Shown here: positions 1 to 6,600 of the stretch, piece after piece | How positions within the stretch are numbered: position 1 is the stretch's first letter | Layout of the letters: every line of letters begins with the position of its first letter | Source of the DNA: JAWWBS01 sp033720815 | GTDB taxonomy: Bacteria; Pseudomonadota; Gammaproteobacteria; Natronospirales; JAJUFS01 | Assembly: GCA_033720815.1 (NCBI GenBank) | Contig: JAWWBT010000008.1 | Span: 1-34,582, forward strand | Direction of reading: 5' to 3' | DNA: 34,582 nucleotides | Position numbers and translations under genes: made by a program | Notes under the pieces: generated by a model | Database searches by the model: none | The model's input: only the letters and a program-made list of their open reading frames with translations | Told to the model about the DNA's origin: nothing

Positions 1-228
1 AAGAAGAAGGCCACTTCCAAGAAGAAGGCTGGCTCGAAGAAGAAGGCAGCCGGCAAGAAGAAGGCTACTTCCAAGAAGAAAGCCACTTCGAAGAAGAAGG
101 CAGCCGGCAAGAAGAAGGCTACTTCCAAGAAGAAAGCCACTTCGAAGAAGAAGGCCGCTTCCAAGAAGAAGCCGGCCGCAAAGAAGAAAAGCAAGAAGAA
201 GGCAGGCACGAAGCGCAAGAAGCGCTGA
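1..228 (+). CDS. Lysine/alanine-rich histone H1-like protein, C-terminal part (5' end outside window)
   Basis: The open frame enters from the left edge and ends at TGA 226-228. The 75 visible residues are almost only Lys, Ala, Ser, Thr and Gly, arranged as six-residue units of the type KKKATS or KKKAAG, ending in a basic tail (AGTKRKKR). Such tails are known from bacterial H1-like, AlgP-like and other nucleoid-associated proteins, where they bind DNA or RNA electrostatically. No folded domain is visible here, so the N-terminal part, and thus the real family, is unknown. The coding DNA is itself repetitive, including a perfect 54-bp duplication. A strong terminator follows 18 bases after the stop. 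It could also be the basic extension of another nucleic-acid-binding protein. Confidence 0.75.
   Translation, partial: KKKATSKKKAGSKKKAAGKKKATSKKKATSKKKAAGKKKATSKKKATSKKKAASKKKPAAKKKSKKKAGTKRKKR
37..144 (+). repeat. Perfect 54-bp tandem duplication inside the lysine-rich tail
   Basis: Bases 37-90 and 91-144 are identical. Each copy consists of three 18-bp units encoding KKKAAG, KKKATS and KKKATS. The flanking 18-bp units (1-36 and 145-180) are diverged members of the same series. Identity including synonymous positions points to a recent in-frame duplication by slippage or unequal recombination. Confidence 0.9.
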
Positions 229-246
229 TAGCCTGTCCAGACGAAA

Positions 247-278
247 ACGGCCGCCGGAATATCCGGCGCCGTTTTTTT
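247..278 (+). terminator. Rho-independent terminator after the H1-like gene
   Basis: A GC-rich stem pairs 247-258 with 262-272 (one bulged base, loop ATA) and is followed by seven T (272-278). A short A-run precedes the stem, so it may also help to end leftward rnd transcription, whose stop codon is 20 bases away. Confidence 0.9.
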
Positions 279-298
279 ATGCAGCGGGTTCGATCCGC

Positions 299-1447
299 TT
301 ATTCCTGCTCGATGACCAGGCCGTTCTCGCGGCAGCGCAGCCCGACTTTCCCGGAAAGGACTTCCAGCAACAGGTCACCGACCGCTGCACGGCGCCAGCC
401 CTTCAGGATATCCAGCGAAGTTTCCCCGCGAACCAGTCGCTCGAGGTCCTTGCGGGTTCCAAGGCTCGCCGGGCTGAGTTCTGCTTCCGCGGCGGCGTTA
501 CGCAACACGCCCATCAGCACATCGACCTGCGCGTCCTGCGTCGGGCTGAGGCGCTCCTTGTCTACCGGCAGGTCTGCGGGTGGCTCGCGGTCCTTGGCGG
601 ATTCGATGAGCTGCAACAGCGCTTCGCCATTGCGCTCGACGAAACGATCCTCGATACCGCGAACCGCTGCAATTGCCGCGATGGAATTCGGTGGCCGCTG
701 AGCCATGAACACCATGGCGTCGTCCTTGAGGATCCACTTGCGAGGACGATCGCGTTTCATGGCTTCTTCCTCGCGCCACGCTGCCAGCGCCTGCAGGACG
801 CTTACCTGCTTCGGCTTCAGGCGACGTGCGCCACGTATCCTGCGCCACGCGTTGGAAGGGTCGACTTCGTAGGTGGCAGGGTCGGTCAGCGAGGCCATTT
901 CCGGTTCGAGCCAGTGCAGGCGATTCAGTTCTTCCAGCCGTTCCCTCAGGTGACGCTCGACCTCACCGAGATAACGGACATCATCGGCGGCGTAATCGAG
1001 TGCATCCATCGACAGCGGACGTGTCGACCAGTCGGTGCGTGTCATCGACTTGTCCAGCTCGATGCCGAGAATCTCCTTGACGAGATTGGCGTACCCGACC
1101 TGGTCACCATAACCGCAGAGTGCTGCGGCGACCTGGGTGTCAAACACCGGCATCGGTAACAGGTCACCGGCCTGCCGGATGATTTCCATGTCCTGGCGGC
1201 CGGCATGAAATACCTTCGTGCGTGTCGGTTCGGCGAGGAAATCCCAGAGCAACTGGAGGTCGTCGACCTTCAGCGGGTCGATGCAGGCGATATGCTCGTC
1301 GGCCGCCAACTGGATCAGGCACAGTTTCGGGTAGTAGGTCTTCTCGCGAATGAATTCGGTATCGAGCATGATGCGCTCGGCGGGACGGGCCAGTTCGAGA
1401 AAGTCGCGAAGCGCACTGCTGGTTTCGATCAGGGTGAATCTGGACAT
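299..1447 (-). CDS. rnd: Ribonuclease D
   Basis: Predicted 382-residue 3'-5' exoribonuclease that trims tRNA and other stable RNA 3' ends (family knowledge). The DEDDy exonuclease motifs are visible: MLDTEFIRE near residue 28 (Exo I), VFHAGRQDME near residue 80 (Exo II) and YAADDVRYL near residue 150 (Exo III with the Tyr). A helical HRDC-type region follows from about residue 205 (LQALAAWREEEA, WILKDDAMVFMA). Length is close to E. coli RNase D (375). I chose ATG 1447 because the exonuclease fold starts there (MSRFTLIE); the open frame upstream lies antisense to the next gene and shows no family similarity. Divergent from the membrane protein at 1565. Confidence 0.95.
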   Translation of the reverse strand: MSRFTLIETSSALRDFLELARPAERIMLDTEFIREKTYYPKLCLIQLAADEHIACIDPLKVDDLQLLWDFLAEPTRTKVFHAGRQDMEIIRQAGDLLPMPVFDTQVAAALCGYGDQVGYANLVKEILGIELDKSMTRTDWSTRPLSMDALDYAADDVRYLGEVERHLRERLEELNRLHWLEPEMASLTDPATYEVDPSNAWRRIRGARRLKPKQVSVLQALAAWREEEAMKRDRPRKWILKDDAMVFMAQRPPNSIAAIAAVRGIEDRFVERNGEALLQLIESAKDREPPADLPVDKERLSPTQDAQVDVLMGVLRNAAAEAELSPASLGTRKDLERLVRGETSLDILKGWRRAAVGDLLLEVLSGKVGLRCRENGLVIEQE

Positions 1448-1527
1448 GGGTGTTTTCGTCGCCTTGGCCGCGTTGTGGGCCGTTGCATGGAAGAGCCGGT
1501 ACGCTGAGAGCGATGGCACAGTTGCGG

Positions 1528-1533
1528 TATGAT
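1528..1533 (+). promoter_or_regulatory. Candidate -10 element (TATGAT) for the 1565 gene and mpl-ubiX unit
   Basis: TATGAT matches the sigma70 -10 consensus at five of six positions and lies 31 bases before the ATG at 1565. No good -35 hexamer is found at 16-18 bases spacing. If it is real, transcription starts near 1540, which argues for the 1565 start codon over the ATG at 1529, which overlaps the element. Confidence 0.35.
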
Positions 1534-1564
1534 GCGGGTCCATGCTCCCGACGGCAAGGCCGCC

Positions 1565-2077
1565 ATGTTTGCGCTCGTCCAACACTTCTACCAACTCCTG
1601 GTCATGCAGCGACAGCCGCAGGATTTTCCCGCGTCGGGCTTCCTGCTGGTACTGGTTGCAGCCATGCATGTCGGCCTTGGGTTCCTTGGCCATCTTGCCG
1701 CGTCGGGCTTGCCGCTCTATTCGTTGGGTCGAAGCTCGCTGGGTCTTGTCCTCGTACTCGCCGGTAGCTGGTTGATGCTTGCCATTTTCGGCAAGCGGAC
1801 CCGCTGGCTGCAGACATCCATCGCTCTGGTGGGTGGCGAGGCGCTCATCGGTGCAATGAGCCTGCCGTTCCTGTTTGTCGTGACCCAGGGCATCAGCAAT
1901 ATTTTCCTCGAACTGAGCCTGCTGCTGTTCCTGGTATGGAATATTGCGTTTATCGGGCACGTCTGGCGCCATGCGCTGGAAACCAGCATGTTCATTGGTA
2001 TTGTGCTCGCACTCGGCCTGATCGTCTGGTACGCCTGGATAGAGATCCAGCTGCTGCCATTTCCCGGAGACGCCTGA
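1565..2077 (+). CDS. Hypothetical inner-membrane protein upstream of mpl
   Basis: About 170 residues with roughly five hydrophobic membrane segments, for example GFLLVLVAAMHVGLGFLG, LGLVLVLAGSWLMLAIFG, ALIGAMSLPFLFVV and TSMFIGIVLALGLIVWY. I do not recognise a named family. Two in-frame ATGs exist (1529, 1565); I chose 1565, which has AAGG five bases upstream and lies after the -10-like TATGAT. Its TGA (2075-2077) overlaps the ATG of mpl by one base, so the two are probably translationally coupled and co-transcribed. A membrane protein in front of a cell-wall recycling ligase could belong to envelope homeostasis, but that is only context. Confidence 0.7.
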   Translation: MFALVQHFYQLLVMQRQPQDFPASGFLLVLVAAMHVGLGFLGHLAASGLPLYSLGRSSLGLVLVLAGSWLMLAIFGKRTRWLQTSIALVGGEALIGAMSLPFLFVVTQGISNIFLELSLLLFLVWNIAFIGHVWRHALETSMFIGIVLALGLIVWYAWIEIQLLPFPGDA

Positions 2078-3435
2078 TGCACGTACACATCCTAGGAATC
2101 TGCGGCACCTTCATGGGTGGCGTGGCCGCGCTGGCAAAGGCAATGGGTCACCACGTCACCGGCAGCGATGCGAACGTCTATCCGCCGATGTCCACGCAGC
2201 TTGAATCACTGGGCATCGAACTGATCGAAGGTTGGGATCCGTCACAGCTGGACCCCGAACCGGATGTCGTCGTCATCGGCAATGCGCTGTCGCGCGGCAA
2301 CGCCTGCGTCGAAGCAGTATTGAACCGCAACCTGCCGTTCACCTCCGGCGCGCAGTGGCTGGCGGAAAACGTCATTCATGATTGCTGGCGACTTGCTGTT
2401 GCAGGCACGCATGGCAAGACAACGACCGCATCGATGCTGGCCTGGGTCCTGGAATATGCCGGCATGTCGCCGGGCTTTCTCATTGGCGGTATTCCTGCGG
2501 ATTTCGGTATTTCCGCGCGACTGGGTGACTCGCCGTTTTTCGTGATCGAGGCGGACGAGTACGACACGGCGTTTTTCGACAAGCGCTCGAAATTCGTGCA
2601 TTACGGCCCACGCACGCTCGTGCTCAATAATCTCGAGTTCGATCACGCGGATATCTTCGAAGACCTCGATGCCATCAAGAAGCAGTTTCATCACCTTGTG
2701 CGCACCGTGCCGGGCGAGGGGCTGATCGTGATGAACGGCAACGACGCCGCACTGGATGACGTCATCGAGCGCGGCTGCTGGACGCCACGCGAAACCTTCG
2801 GCGAGGCAAATCACGGTAACTGGAATGCGCACGCGCTGGACAAGTCGGCGAGCCGTTTTGAAGTCAGCCTTGATCGCGAAACAATCGGCACGGTCGAGTG
2901 GTCGTTGACCGGTCGTCACAACATGCTCAATGCACTGGCGGTCATTGCAGCCGCTCGGCATGCCGGTGTGCCGGCGAAGGAAGGTATCGCCGCCCTGAAT
3001 GCCTTCAAGGGCGTGAAGCGGCGCATGGAACTGCGCGGCGAGCCTCGTGGCATCAAGGTCTTCGACGATTTCGCGCATCATCCGACAGCCATCCACACCA
3101 CGCTGGAAGGGTTGCAGGGAAATGCGGGAGGGCGCGTCATTGCAGTGCTGGAACCGCGATCGAATTCCATGCGCATGGGCGTGCATCGCGAACAGCTCGC
3201 CGGCAGCCTGGCACTGGCGGACAGGGTCTACCTTTACCAGCCGCCCTTTGTCGACTGGTCGCTGCAATCAGTCGTGGAGGACATCGGACCGCATGCCGCG
3301 GTCAGCGACAGCATTGATGGCCTTGTCGATACGCTTGCGCAGGAATGCCGCTCGGGTGATACCGTGGTTATCATGAGCAATGGCGGCTTCGGCGGTATCC
3401 ACCAGAAGCTGCTCGACCGTCTCGAGCAAGGATAG
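2077..3435 (+). CDS. mpl: UDP-N-acetylmuramate:L-alanyl-gamma-D-glutamyl-meso-diaminopimelate ligase
   Basis: Cytoplasmic ATP-dependent ligase that joins the recycled tripeptide L-Ala-D-Glu-mDAP to UDP-MurNAc in peptidoglycan recycling. The 452 residues match the usual Mur ligase layout: N-terminal Rossmann domain (MHVHILGICGTFMGG), central ATPase with P-loop GTHGKTTTASML near residue 110, EADEYDTAFFD near 160, and C-terminal domain with FDDFAHHPTAI near 330. E. coli Mpl has 457 residues. GGAG sits eight bases before ATG 2077, which overlaps the preceding stop codon. ubiX follows after five bases; the mpl-ubiX pair is also known from pseudomonads. Confidence 0.97.
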   Translation: MHVHILGICGTFMGGVAALAKAMGHHVTGSDANVYPPMSTQLESLGIELIEGWDPSQLDPEPDVVVIGNALSRGNACVEAVLNRNLPFTSGAQWLAENVIHDCWRLAVAGTHGKTTTASMLAWVLEYAGMSPGFLIGGIPADFGISARLGDSPFFVIEADEYDTAFFDKRSKFVHYGPRTLVLNNLEFDHADIFEDLDAIKKQFHHLVRTVPGEGLIVMNGNDAALDDVIERGCWTPRETFGEANHGNWNAHALDKSASRFEVSLDRETIGTVEWSLTGRHNMLNALAVIAAARHAGVPAKEGIAALNAFKGVKRRMELRGEPRGIKVFDDFAHHPTAIHTTLEGLQGNAGGRVIAVLEPRSNSMRMGVHREQLAGSLALADRVYLYQPPFVDWSLQSVVEDIGPHAAVSDSIDGLVDTLAQECRSGDTVVIMSNGGFGGIHQKLLDRLEQG

Positions 3436-3440
3436 GAAAC

Positions 3441-4052
3441 ATGGCGAATCGATCCATCAGCCTGGCGATTACCGGCGCTTCCGGTGTGCAGTACGGCCTG
3501 CGCCTGTTGCAGGTGCTGCTGGTGCAGGGCGAGCGCGTCAACCTGATGTTGTCGAAGCCTGGCCAGGTCGTGATGGGTATGGAGACCGATCTCGATGTAC
3601 CGGGGCGCATCAGCGACATGCGTGATTTCTTCGCCAGGCATTTCCAGGTCAATGCCGACCTGCTCGAGGTGCACGGTCCGGAAGAATGGACTGCCGCATG
3701 TGCTTCCGGGTCGAACCCGCCGCGGGCAATGGTGATCTGCCCCTGTTCCATGGCGACGTTGTCTGCCGTTGCGGTCGGGGCCAGCCGTTCCCTGATCGAG
3801 CGCGCAGCAGACGTGATGCTCAAGGAAAGGAAGCCGCTGATCCTTGTTCCGCGCGAAAGCCCGTTCTCGACAATCCATCTCGAAAACATGCTGAAACTCT
3901 CGCAGGCTGGCGCAACGATCCTGCCGCCGAACCCCGGCTTCTACCAGAAACCGGAAAGTGTCGACGACATTGTTGATTTCGTGGTTGCCCGGATACTCGA
4001 CCACCTGGAGATCGAGCATTCACTCGGTCCTCGCTGGGGCAGGGAAGACTGA
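3441..4052 (+). CDS. ubiX: Flavin prenyltransferase UbiX
   Basis: 203 residues. UbiX makes prenylated FMN, the cofactor of the UbiD decarboxylase in ubiquinone synthesis (family knowledge). Visible hallmarks: ITGASGVQYGLRLLQ at the N-terminus (FMN phosphate and prenyl-site loop), VICPCSMATLSAVAVGAS near residue 100, and LVPRESPFSTIHLENM followed by PPNPGFY near 150-175, the signature end of the family. AGGA precedes ATG 3441. The stop TGA (4050-4052) overlaps the next ATG by one base. The TM-containing gene, mpl, ubiX and the LON-domain gene form one compact unit. Confidence 0.96.
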   Translation: MANRSISLAITGASGVQYGLRLLQVLLVQGERVNLMLSKPGQVVMGMETDLDVPGRISDMRDFFARHFQVNADLLEVHGPEEWTAACASGSNPPRAMVICPCSMATLSAVAVGASRSLIERAADVMLKERKPLILVPRESPFSTIHLENMLKLSQAGATILPPNPGFYQKPESVDDIVDFVVARILDHLEIEHSLGPRWGRED

Positions 4053-4657
4053 TGACGGATCGTATTGCCGTCTTTCCGCTGAATACCGTGCTGTATCCCG
4101 GTGGGCCGCTGCCGTTGCGCATATTCGAAACGCGTTACATCGACATGGTGAAACGCTGCATGCGCAATGATGAACCCTTTGCCGTTGCAGCGTTGACGGA
4201 AGGAACCGAAACCGACAGCTGGAGCTACCAGGAGGTGGCGACGCTGGCCCGCATCCGCGATTTCGAAACCTTGCCTGATGGCCTGCTGGGTATCGTGGCG
4301 GAAGGTGGTGAACGGGTACGGCTGGGAAAGCCGGAGCGGGAGGCTGACGGTCTCAATACGGCGCATGCGGAAACGCTTGCCGCCGAGCCCTCACAAGCCG
4401 TTCGCAAGGAAGACGATGATCTTGTCACGCTCTTGCGCGACCTGCTGGAACAGTTGCCGGAATTCTATGCCGGACGCGAGCGGCATTTCGATGATGCGAC
4501 CTGGGTGGGATATCGCCTTGCGGAAATCCTGCCGTTCAGCCTGGCCCAGAAGCAGTATTTCCTGGAAATCGATGATCCGCAGCGCAGGCTCGATATTCTT
4601 CGCCCGCTGGTCGATTCGCTGCGTGTCGCTCAGGAAGACGACCTGCCGCGCGCCTGA
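4052..4657 (+). CDS. LON substrate-binding-domain protein (no protease domain)
   Basis: 201 residues that correspond to the N-terminal substrate-binding domain of Lon alone. The start (IAVFPLNTVLYPGGPLPLRI, then FETRY) is the classic LON-N opening. The second half is helical (LLRDLLEQL, YRLAEILPFSLAQKQYFLEI). Neither AAA ATPase motifs nor the Ser-Lys protease dyad are present. Stand-alone LON-N proteins are widespread in proteobacteria; their role is not well known and may be substrate or peptide binding. Start ATG 4052 overlaps the ubiX stop by one base. It ends 12 bases from the convergent DedA gene, with no clear terminator between. Confidence 0.9.
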   Translation: MTDRIAVFPLNTVLYPGGPLPLRIFETRYIDMVKRCMRNDEPFAVAALTEGTETDSWSYQEVATLARIRDFETLPDGLLGIVAEGGERVRLGKPEREADGLNTAHAETLAAEPSQAVRKEDDDLVTLLRDLLEQLPEFYAGRERHFDDATWVGYRLAEILPFSLAQKQYFLEIDDPQRRLDILRPLVDSLRVAQEDDLPRA

Positions 4658-4669
4658 CCCCTGTTTCGC

Positions 4670-5179
4670 TCAGAGACCGAAAACCCACTCGGCACCGAAA
4701 TAGCCGGGCAGCAGGTATGCCGGTGCCCAGGCAAGTGCTGACGCGAAATCCGTAGCAATGAATACACGGCGGCGCATGCCTGCCGCGCCTGCCACGGCAG
4801 GGATTACCGGTCGGATGAAGCCAACGAAGCGTCCTGCGACGATCGCGAAGATGCCGTATTTCTCGAAGAAGCGGTGCGCCTTGTCCCATGTCTTGCGATG
4901 CCTTGCCATCAGCCCCGTTTCGCGAGCTTCCCAGCCGAGGAAGCGGCCGATGAAGAATGACGAGACATCCCCGACGATGGCACCGCCCGCGCCCCAAAGC
5001 AGCAATGGCACAGGGGCAAGGCCGAGACTGCCGGCAAGTGCGGATGCGCCAAACAGGAGAGCGACCCCGGGCACGATGATCCCGGCGATGAAAAAGGATT
5101 CGACGCAGGCGATGATGGCGATGCCTATGCCGATGAATTCGGGGTTCTGGCGAAACCAGTCGAGAAGTGTGTCGATCAT
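4670..5179 (-). CDS. Short DedA-family membrane protein
   Basis: 169 residues, ATG 5179. DedA hallmarks are visible: CVESFFIAGIIVPGVALLFG near residue 20, GDVSSFFIGRFLG near 65, and GRFVGFIRPVIPAVAGAAGM near 110, which holds the conserved arginines of the re-entrant region. DedA proteins act in lipid carrier or phospholipid translocation and membrane homeostasis (family knowledge). Family members usually have 200 or more residues; this one ends straight after ALAWAPAYLLPGYFG, which in relatives is followed by another membrane helix, or by a PAP2 domain in fused forms. It is therefore a short or C-terminally truncated variant. It is the last gene of the leftward hemL unit. Confidence 0.88.
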   Translation of the reverse strand: MIDTLLDWFRQNPEFIGIGIAIIACVESFFIAGIIVPGVALLFGASALAGSLGLAPVPLLLWGAGGAIVGDVSSFFIGRFLGWEARETGLMARHRKTWDKAHRFFEKYGIFAIVAGRFVGFIRPVIPAVAGAAGMRRRVFIATDFASALAWAPAYLLPGYFGAEWVFGL

Positions 5180-5221
5180 GAAGGATTCCGTGCCGGCGGA
5201 GCCGATACGGTAACACAGCAA

Positions 5222-5668
5222 TCAGTCGTTGGCGGTGGCCCAGGCGTCGTCGCTGTTGCGGGTGACCTGCCCAGTCGTCTCGCGCAGTCGCTGGCTGAGG
5301 ATGTAGGCGAGCGACTGGAAGAATCGCCCGTAGAATCCTGGATTCTCGCGGATGATCGACTGCACATGCTCATGCGTGATGTAGAGGATTTCCACCTTCG
5401 AAAGGGTGATCACGCTTGCGTTTGCCGGCTCCGATTCAATGAAACTCATTTCACCGAAGATCGTGCCTGGACCTTCTTCAGCGAGCGCAATCTGGAAACC
5501 GGAATGGTCGCGGCACACCTTCACCTCGCCCGAACGGATGATGATGATGCCGCCGGGCTTGTGGCCTTCCTCGAGCAGGACTTCGTCGGGTCCGAAATCC
5601 TTGATCTGCGCGCGGGACAGCAAGGCCTGCCATTCAGCGGTTCTCAGGTACTTGAACGGGTTATCCAT
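5222..5668 (-). CDS. Stand-alone cyclic-nucleotide-binding-fold protein (copy 1)
   Basis: 148 residues making up one CRP-type beta-roll (FGPDEVLLEEGHKPGGIIII, SGEVKVCRD) and the following helices (FYGRFFQSLAYILSQRLRE). No helix-turn-helix domain follows, so it is not a CRP-type transcription factor. In the phosphate-binding cassette, FGEMSFIESEPANASV, the arginine that holds the cyclic phosphate in CRP and PKA is replaced by alanine, so canonical cAMP or cGMP binding is doubtful. ATG 5668 has GGAGG about eight bases upstream. It lies 51 bases after a paralogue (5720-6178) and 42 bases before the DedA gene in the direction of transcription. Confidence 0.88.
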   Translation of the reverse strand: MDNPFKYLRTAEWQALLSRAQIKDFGPDEVLLEEGHKPGGIIIIRSGEVKVCRDHSGFQIALAEEGPGTIFGEMSFIESEPANASVITLSKVEILYITHEHVQSIIRENPGFYGRFFQSLAYILSQRLRETTGQVTRNSDDAWATAND

Positions 5669-5719
5669 GTTTCGGTCCTCCCTGATCGAAATGTAGTTGA
5701 TGGAACGGCGCTTTTCCGC

Positions 5720-6178
5720 TCAAAGGATCTCCCAGGTAGGCATGTCACCAAATTTATCATTTGTCGTGTTTCCAGCTTCACCAGTGGCAACGCGAAGCTT
5801 GCGCGAAAGTTGCAGTGCAAGAGATCGGAAGAACTGGCTGAACAGCTCAGGGGACTCCTCGAACAGCAGGGAAATCTTCTGTGGCGTGAAAACCATCAGG
5901 TCGGTGTCGACACGTGCTCTCGCGGATGCGGATGCGGGAAGTGATTCCAGGAAGGCCGACTCGCCGAAGAGGGCATCCTTTTCCAGGGTGGTCACGAACA
6001 GTTCGTTGCCGCCCATGTTGCGGAGAATGTCGACCGCACCTCGCTGGATGATGAACAGGCCGGAAGCAGGCTTGCCTTCACGCACGATGTACTGGCCGGC
6101 TTTTGCCCTGGCGAGCTGTGTTTTCGGACGCAGCAGTGCCTGCGATTCAGGATCAATGTAGGGAAGGATCTTTTCCAC
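5720..6178 (-). CDS. Stand-alone cyclic-nucleotide-binding-fold protein (copy 2)
   Basis: 152 residues with the same single beta-roll architecture as its neighbour: AKAGQYIVREGKPASGLFII, GAVDILRN, the cassette FGESAFLESLPASASA, then LFSQFFRSLALQLSRKLR. The phosphate-binding arginine is again alanine, and no DNA-binding domain is present. The start is GTG 6178 with a perfect AAGGAGG six bases upstream. The two copies are clearly homologous but diverged, so the duplication is old. They follow the truncated hemoglobin gene by 38 bases. A sensor or protein-interaction role is possible; I cannot assign one. Confidence 0.88.
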   Translation of the reverse strand: MEKILPYIDPESQALLRPKTQLARAKAGQYIVREGKPASGLFIIQRGAVDILRNMGGNELFVTTLEKDALFGESAFLESLPASASARARVDTDLMVFTPQKISLLFEESPELFSQFFRSLALQLSRKLRVATGEAGNTTNDKFGDMPTWEIL

Positions 6179-6216
6179 GTGTCGCCTCCTTGCGAACCCA
6201 GTGGTGTATCGGCGAG

Positions 6217-6600
6217 CTATTCCTCTCGATTGCGCATGTGCATTGCCGTCATGGTGAGGCTGCGCATCATCCAGTCGCCGGTTTCAGGATTTACGCCACA
6301 ACGCTTCAGGGCTGCATCCATGCAGTAAAGCCATTGGGCGGCTTCTTCATTGCCAATGCTGAAGGGTAGGTGGCGATAACGCAGTCGGGGATGACCATGT
6401 TTTTCGTTGTAGAGTGCCGGACCACCCGCCCAGCCGCTGAGAAACAGGTAGAGCTTCTCGCGCGACTCGGCCAGGTCGTCCGGGTGCAGGCGGCGGATGG
6501 TGGTGACATCGGGTTCTTCGTCCATCACATCGTAGAAGGCATCCACGATCCTGCGGATACCTTCATCACCGCCAAGCTTGTCGTACAGCGTTTCCTGCAT
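6217..6600 (-). CDS. Group II truncated hemoglobin
   Basis: 127-residue 2-over-2 globin that binds heme and O2 or NO in the cytoplasm. Visible features: LYDKLGGDEGIRRIVDAFYD at the N-terminus with the B10 Tyr, FLSGWAGGPALYNEKHGHP, the proximal His in RYRHLPFSIG near residue 80, and the G8 Trp in EEAAQWLYCMDAAL. These fit group II (TrHbO-like). I chose ATG 6600, whose A overlaps the last base of the hemL stop codon; a GTG one codon earlier is also open. Coupling to hemL links the globin to heme-precursor synthesis, a link drawn from position only. Confidence 0.92.
   Translation of the reverse strand: MQETLYDKLGGDEGIRRIVDAFYDVMDEEPDVTTIRRLHPDDLAESREKLYLFLSGWAGGPALYNEKHGHPRLRYRHLPFSIGNEEAAQWLYCMDAALKRCGVNPETGDWMMRSLTMTAMHMRNREE

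Noticed and set aside
1..180. CRISPR-like direct repeats
   Set aside because: The repeats are contiguous, in frame and code for a lysine-rich tail; there are no spacers.
1529..1564. Earlier ATG for the membrane protein before mpl
   Set aside because: It overlaps a good -10 hexamer, has no clear Shine-Dalgarno and adds only a polar stretch; 1565 was preferred, but the choice is not certain.
4536..5216. Frameshift extending the short DedA protein
   Set aside because: The alternative frame continues into the LON-domain gene but does not resemble a DedA C-terminus, so a simple frameshift is not supported.
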